From Scortum barcoo (Eukaryota; Chordata; Actinopteri; Centrarchiformes; Terapontidae): a DNA stretch of 64,000 nt. Of this stretch, positions 57,891 through 64,000 are shown piece after piece. The position numbers and the translations under genes were made by a program. The stretch lies in contig CM041535.1 of the NCBI GenBank assembly GCA_023238725.1, positions 20,827,230 to 20,891,229 on the forward strand, in the 5' to 3' direction. The notes under the pieces are model-generated. The model made no database searches. It was not told where the DNA came from and was given only the letters and a program-made list of their open reading frames with translations. Within the stretch, counting starts at the first letter, position 1. Each line of letters begins with the position of its first letter.

Positions 57891-60800
57891 TAGAAAAAAA
57901 AAAGCCTTATGAACTGCCACTGCTTTTACATGTGTGTGCTTTTTATGGTTTAGTGGCCGACCTCTGAGATTAGCAGCAATTCCATGTAATACAACAACAT
58001 ATTCAAATGATGCATCTGACATGTGGTTGACCTCTTTGGGTTCATGGCACTGGGACTGTGGCGGGTCATTCATAGTGTCATGGCTAAAGTTTTTATCCTC
58101 TTAAGCTGGCAAAACCGCATTTGAAGAACTATACTGCAAATGCATTTCAGTCAGAGTATCTTATGGGATGCTGAGGGTGATACATGCAGCATCTTCAACT
58201 ATTCATGTGGTTGATATCGCTAAAGCTGCATCGTGGCCCTTCATCATATCTGTAAAAGCATGGATGAGATGAATAAATATATTCAGCTCACTTAAATACT
58301 ACATAATCTGAACAGGGACAGATCTTTCCCTTGGCAAATAGATTTTTTTTTTATTCCAAACACAGAGAGTACTTCACGCAAAGGCCTCCTGGATTTATGA
58401 TACCACAAGGGAAATTATAATTATACAGGAACTGAATATATCGTGAATATGATTACACACACCATACATTTTCTATGATTGGTTTCCTTTGATGTAAAGC
58501 TGTAGCCATCTGGCCTTACACGCTGATCTGACATTTCTAATATTTCTAACGTCAACACACAACTGACTTGATGTTATGTTTAAGAAAAATTGGAATATGT
58601 CAGCTGGGATGAGCGTCAGGGACGAGCTATGGGAAAAATGGATGGAGGCAGCAGATAAATAATAAATGGATATATCAGATTCTTTCTCCTTTTAGTAATA
58701 GCAGAATATTTTTTCTCCTCTCGAACAACACTGAGTATCAATAAAGTTGAGCCTCAAAACCCCAGAGGAATCGCTTGCTGCAATGCACCAGGACTAGACT
58801 GGGATTATCAGAGATGTGTGAACAATACACAGCACTGATTGCAGGGCTCAGCCAAGAATGACAATGACAAGAATTCACTGTGTGAAACTCCAGGGGGAGA
58901 GTGAGACTTCTATCAAGTGGAAACTAGAAAGGTTTTGCTCTTAAAATGCTTGCAGGCTTCCTGACTTTATGCAAGGAAAGAAACACTCACACACATGGTT
59001 TTCCTGGAATCACCCCCACCCCCTTTTCTTTTTAATTATCCCTGCTCTCTCACCATCCCATCATTATCCATCACTTACTCTCTTTCTCCCTCTTTTACTC
59101 AGGCTATGGCCACTGCTTGTGATGCCTAATTGCACGGGACTTTTTGATTTTTCAGCCTTTCGCTATTTTTTTCCCATTTTGCTCTCCTCTCCTTCTCTCT
59201 TCTACTCTTTGGTTTTGAAGTTTACTCAGTTTTATTTGTGCTGTATGGCCCAAAACCACTAACCACAAGAGCACCTGAAATGGCTTTATAATATGTACAA
59301 CATACAACACCCTCTATCTCAGAGCCTTGGTTTGAAATAAGTTCTTTCAATTGCAAAATACATCTTTTATAACTGTCCGTTTATAACTAAAAAACCAAAC
59401 TGTTTTTTGATCTGACAACGTTACATTTAAAATTTGCCCAGGTCTAGGCACAAACACGACTTAGTGTTGGATTCAGGTTAGAAAAAAAATCTTCATCTGG
59501 GTTAAAATGACTACATTGTCAAAGTTTGGGGACCTTCGTCACACTGATGTCGTCTATTTGCTGACTCTGTGGCTGTGTAACAATGACACCCAAGTACTTA
59601 TGTTTTTTCTTTGGAGGTCAGTCTTATAAAACCCTTTAACTTGGGAAAGAAATGGAAAAAACTGAAGAAGAGCAATGGGAAAAAGATCTCTCTTAAAGGA
59701 AGAATTGAAGTGCAATAGATGTCCTATAATGAAAGATGACAGACTACACAAACACACAAGAGGCAACCCTCAAGCATAACGCAGACTCTCTTCGAGGATG
59801 GAGATCTAACATCAAGACGCCTGGAATGAGGCATTGACAGCTGCTATATGATCACGGCCGCCTATATATTTTAGGTTCATCATAATTTCCCCTTGCTTCC
59901 TCACTTTCCTCCTCCTCTTGAGTCTTCCCTTTCCTGTCCTCTCTTCACCCTCCGTCTTCTCACTTTGTCTCCTCTCCACTGCACTCTATTTTACCCAAAT
60001 CCTTACCTAACTCCTCAGGCCCACAATCTCTCCTCTCCTCGCTGTCATTAAGATGCAGTGCAGGGAAGTGATTACTGCTCCAGACCCTAGAGATATGTTT
60101 GAGGATCCACTGAAATAAGCGCTGGTGCTGGTAATGGTTCGGCATACACAACAAGAAACATTATGTGGGCAGATTGCTCGTAGATGGCTGTAGACAGGGA
60201 GCAATTTCACATGATATGGCTTCCAACTTGTTTACTAAAAATATGTAATCCATCCTCTTCTTCAGAGTGTGTTTTTCTGTGAAGTTATCTATCTATCTAA
60301 CTCTTCTTTAAATCTGAACCCACTATGAACTGCTGTCAGCATCCTCAGCTGATCAGTACTTCATCCCCTTGTCTCTCAGATAAATATAGGCTTTTTAATA
60401 TGGGTGTAATATCAGTGTACACAATACGTAGTACACAAAAGCCTCAGTCTCACAGTGCTTGTCTCACTGAGAATTACGCACCTCCTGAATAAATCAAGTA
60501 CATTAATAGGCCTGAGTCCAATCACCTTGCGAAGATACAATAAAGTTGATACAGCGGACAGTCAAAGTCAAACTGTAGCTGGAAGCTGTGCATTTTCTGC
60601 CGTAATTGCATTTGGCAATATCCAGTGGTAATAACTGCAAAATGTGAGATGGCCAATTTCATTGTTGCACTGGAGTGTGAAGAGGATTGTAATTCAAAGT
60701 TCTCTGATGTACAGTTGAGTTTAGCTCAGTCATCAAGTCTAATACAGGAAACGAGAGGGCGACTGATGGGGCTGTGGGACACAGCAGAATGACAGCTTTT

Positions 60801-61255
60801 ACAAATGGCTTAGCTGAAACCATTCACGTTGTGGGTGAGTGCATTCATTAATAATAATACGTGAGCAAAGGGGAGGCTAAGGCAGGAGGCCGTTGACGGA
60901 AGCACAGGAGAAAAATGGATGCAATACTCCATGTGCTCATTTTGGGAGACGTGTTGTTATAATCTCCGATCTGCAGGCAATATCCTTCCATCTATCCATC
61001 TGCACAGCGTGGGTATCAATATCTCTCCTGCGTAGTCAGGATCAATGCACACACGTAAGAACATCCTGTGGATTTGCTTTTTCCTTACGGCAGCCTAATT
61101 TAGTCACCTAGCTCCTCTCTCGCTCCCTGAACACTTGCGATCCATTAAGCACCTGCCTCGCTTTCTCTCTGTCACTTGCACACAAATATGATCTTTATAG
61201 TTTTCACTCATCTCTTCCTGTTCCTCTCTTTCTATTCCTCTCTCTCACTCTCTCT

Positions 61256-61287
<32 letters not shown>

Positions 61288-64000
61288 CTTCTTAGCCCCA
61301 GATGTGTCGTATCTCCACTCAAAAGCGTTTTCCTCTTCCAGGGTACAATAAACAGTTGTTTGCAGGGTGGAATAACAAAGATTGTCACCATGGATACTCT
61401 TCCATCCCATGAGCGTTGAGTGGCCCTTTTCCGAGTTCTAAAAGGAGCAATTATCTGATGACATCAAAGACAGGCGACGACATAAAAAAGCAAAGCAAGG
61501 GAATTGGGCCCAAGCCATTTATCAGGCAGGTGGAGACGGGGTCCGGTTCGCCTTATTGAGCCTCAGGCAGCAAGCAAGGGCCTGCGGCAGGCGTATAAAC
61601 AGTCATTTTGCTTTAGAGGATCTATATTTCATGAAAGACAATACAAGAGACCCACAGCTCCGATGTATTCTATAAATGTAGGACACGAGGGAAAGCGTGT
61701 ATCTGTATATAAAGCATTAAGAGGATCAACATCGCAACTGCTTTATAGTACTGCAACAGACACAATGGATCTAATGATTAAGCGTAATGTGAAAGGGGTC
61801 ACCCATCAACAAATCCAGGGGTAACTGCGTAGTGCTCCTAAGCTACATGGACTCTTTTAGTACCTTTAAGCTCATTTTAATGGTTTGAAGGTCCGCTATG
61901 ATTTCGCTCTGGTTCGACCTTGACGCTCATTGACTTGTTGACTCCAGCTGTGGCAAGAAGTTGCTCTTGGTGACAAAGCTCTAAAAATCCACTGTTCAAC
62001 AACCAGCCCAGCATCCAACGTGATCTGGTGAACAAAGTGGTGAATTTAGCAGCTAAAAAGCCAAACAGAGATGGTGATGAAAAGTCGAGCTAAAAGAAGA
62101 ATGGATATTTGCTTTAATAACTTTGGTGACAGTAGGCCAATGTTGTGTTTGCAAGTTGTCCTGCTGCCACACAAAAAATATTATATTATTTAATAATAAT
62201 ATATCCATTTACTTATAAATAAGCTATACAGTATTTAAAAAAAACTCCTTCCTGAAGTGGCAACAATAATTTATTTATACATCTTCAAATTGAGAAAAAT
62301 TATGAAAGATTTAAACTCATTTTGAAGTCATGGAAGTATTGTGTGTCTTAATTGTGTAATTGCAACAGTATTAAAAATGCATTATATATACTTGTTTTTT
62401 AAGGCCATGGTAATCATAAATAATATAAATAATAGCACAGTCCTTCTGTATCCACATGAATTATGACAAGCCACTACAATGTATATGAAGATAAAAATGT
62501 ATGAACTGATCTTGAGCCAATTAATGTAAAACTGTAAAAATAATGGCTTGAAGATTCATGCTAAACATTGTCCTTTATGTTTAAACCTTACAGTACCATC
62601 TAATTCAACTCAGTTTGTTTATGGACACTGATGTCTTTGAGCAGTTATTTGTTTGGCTATTTTGTCATGCACACACAAGTTCCCATCCCACATGGACCTA
62701 AAAGACACCAAGGGATCAACATCACAATCAATTTGCAGTGTAGTTATACCCTCATCTGTGCAACTATAGATTTAACCGGCCCTCCTATTCCTCGTGTTAA
62801 ATAGGTCCTTTGGAAATACAAAATGACACATAAATCAGCAGGAAGCCTGTTGGGTCATCACCTCTCTACTATGCTACCATGTTAAGCAAGACACTATGTG
62901 CTTTTGTTCTAAGATAATATGGAAAAAACTCCTTGGGGGACGTTCAAACACTGGCAGTACATACAGTATAGTTTTACAATATATACACATTATAATGAGC
63001 TTCAACTGAACCACAAGGGCTTTTTGGCAAATCAACATTGAATGTTCTTGACATTTTCACTTTAGCATTACGAAATTGATTGCAATGTTTCTCCCTTAAG
63101 AGCCAGGCTGGCATTTTCACATCATGGGAGCTGAAAACTCTCAGAAATAATTTATGGTCCGTGGAGATGCAATCTCATTATAACCAAGAGGTGTTGATCT
63201 TCGGCAAAGTTCAAAATGAAAAATGAATTGCAATCCGGTTCCCTGAAGAGTTTTCCAGAATCAGAATAATTTTTCCCTGTGTGCCAAAAGCATAGGAAAG
63301 CGACTCAGTGACACTGGAGCAGATAACTATTGATAGCCATATTGATTTTGCAGTTTCAGGCCACATACAGTAAAAGAAAAGGGAGACCTGAAGTGCAGTA
63401 TGGTGCATGATACGATTTGGAAAGTAGTTTGGAAAGAGAAGGAAGTCGGAGCTCAGGTGGAGTCAGAAGACAGTCAGATAACAAAGTCATCCAATGACTG
63501 AATAAAGCGCAAAAGACTCCCCCACTAGAGTGTAAGAGGAGAGAGGAGTCAGGGCTGAGTAGAGTTGTTGTAGGGAAGAGAGAGTAAGTAAGTTAAGTCG
63601 ACAGCATACTCACCAGAAAAACTGCAGCATCTGCAGTCTGTTAACACGCTTAAATACATACTCCTGACAAGCGACCTCTTGTGGCCGTGAGGATAATGAC
63701 TTTCCTCACTAAGAAACAAAAGGTAATATTGTGCAATGTCATAAGTATTGTAAAACCTTTTGGGAGGATCTTAGGGTGGATGGTTGACAGTACAAAATGT
63801 GTGACACCAACATCAGCAATCATGGCTCAGATCCTGTCTCCTACTTGAGGTCTCAGTGTGCTTCAAAAGAAGTGCTTGTAACGATATCGGAAACCAGCTT
63901 TAAAATGATGGAATAATGAGAGGACTCAGACACATTTTTCCCCCCATCAGTCCATTGTGCCTTCGTTACAACAAGGGACTAGCCAAGTGTTCAGAGGTTT
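57891..64000. other. Gene-poor region, distal part
   Basis: No gene was recognised. There is a (GT)n tract at 61259-61287. Non-repetitive, balanced-composition stretches at 60480-60900 and 61430-61800 could be conserved non-coding elements of the htr1a gene desert. The last kilobase (63000-64000) shows nothing specific. Confidence 0.55.
61259..61287. repeat. (GT)n microsatellite
   Basis: A pure GT run of about 29 bases follows a CT-rich stretch (61215-61257). Confidence 0.95.

Overview
The window is nuclear DNA of a bony fish, most likely a percomorph teleost. The reasons are GT-AG split genes with short introns, teleost-type protein sequences, dense CA/GT and other microsatellites, and fossil copies of interspersed repeats that are common in teleost genomes. 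Nothing prokaryotic, viral or CRISPR-like is present.

Layout, left to right. (1) 1-4665, + strand: the last three coding exons and a 2.5 kb 3' UTR of plcxd3. (2) 4666-8267: intergenic. (3) 8268-12367: a complex local rearrangement. The 5' end of complement c7 (upstream region, exons 1-3 and most of exon 4) is present twice in direct orientation. The first copy breaks off inside exon 4 and is fused to a duplicated piece of the plcxd3 3' UTR, which carries its own AATAAA. A 0.2 kb inverted copy of the region upstream of c7 follows. (4) 11454-18219, + strand: the full 18-exon c7 gene. It carries two frame-disrupting insertions, 7 bp in exon 10 and 16 bp in exon 11. Without both, the reading frame closes at exactly 842 codons plus stop; as written, it stops after 394 residues. 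(5) 20484-28560, - strand: rgs7bp, all six coding exons plus the GC-rich 5' region. (6) 31091-38004, - strand: the 3' coding exons of rnf180 (basic region, RING, C-terminal membrane anchor). The N-terminal exons were not found. (7) 43443-44738, + strand: the single-exon serotonin receptor gene htr1a. (8) 45150-64000: gene-poor DNA with microsatellites, several old transposon copies and possible conserved non-coding elements.

The rgs7bp-rnf180-htr1a block has the same relative order and orientation as on human 5q12. The plcxd3-c7 pair corresponds to human 5p13. The window therefore joins two groups that lie about 20 Mb apart on the same human chromosome. There is a functional theme on the neural side: Htr1a is a Gi/o-coupled receptor, R7BP anchors R7 RGS-Gbeta5 complexes that switch off Gi/o, and RNF180 has been reported to act on the serotonin-degrading enzyme MAO-A. 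This is a synteny block, not an operon.

The best candidates for novelty are the chimeric c7/plcxd3 mini-gene and the apparent inactivation of the full-length c7. Two GC-AG introns, a TTAA-flanked piggyBac-type MITE and a decayed coding-like stretch at 39.7-40.7 kb also merit attention. I found no evidence for a wholly new multi-gene system.
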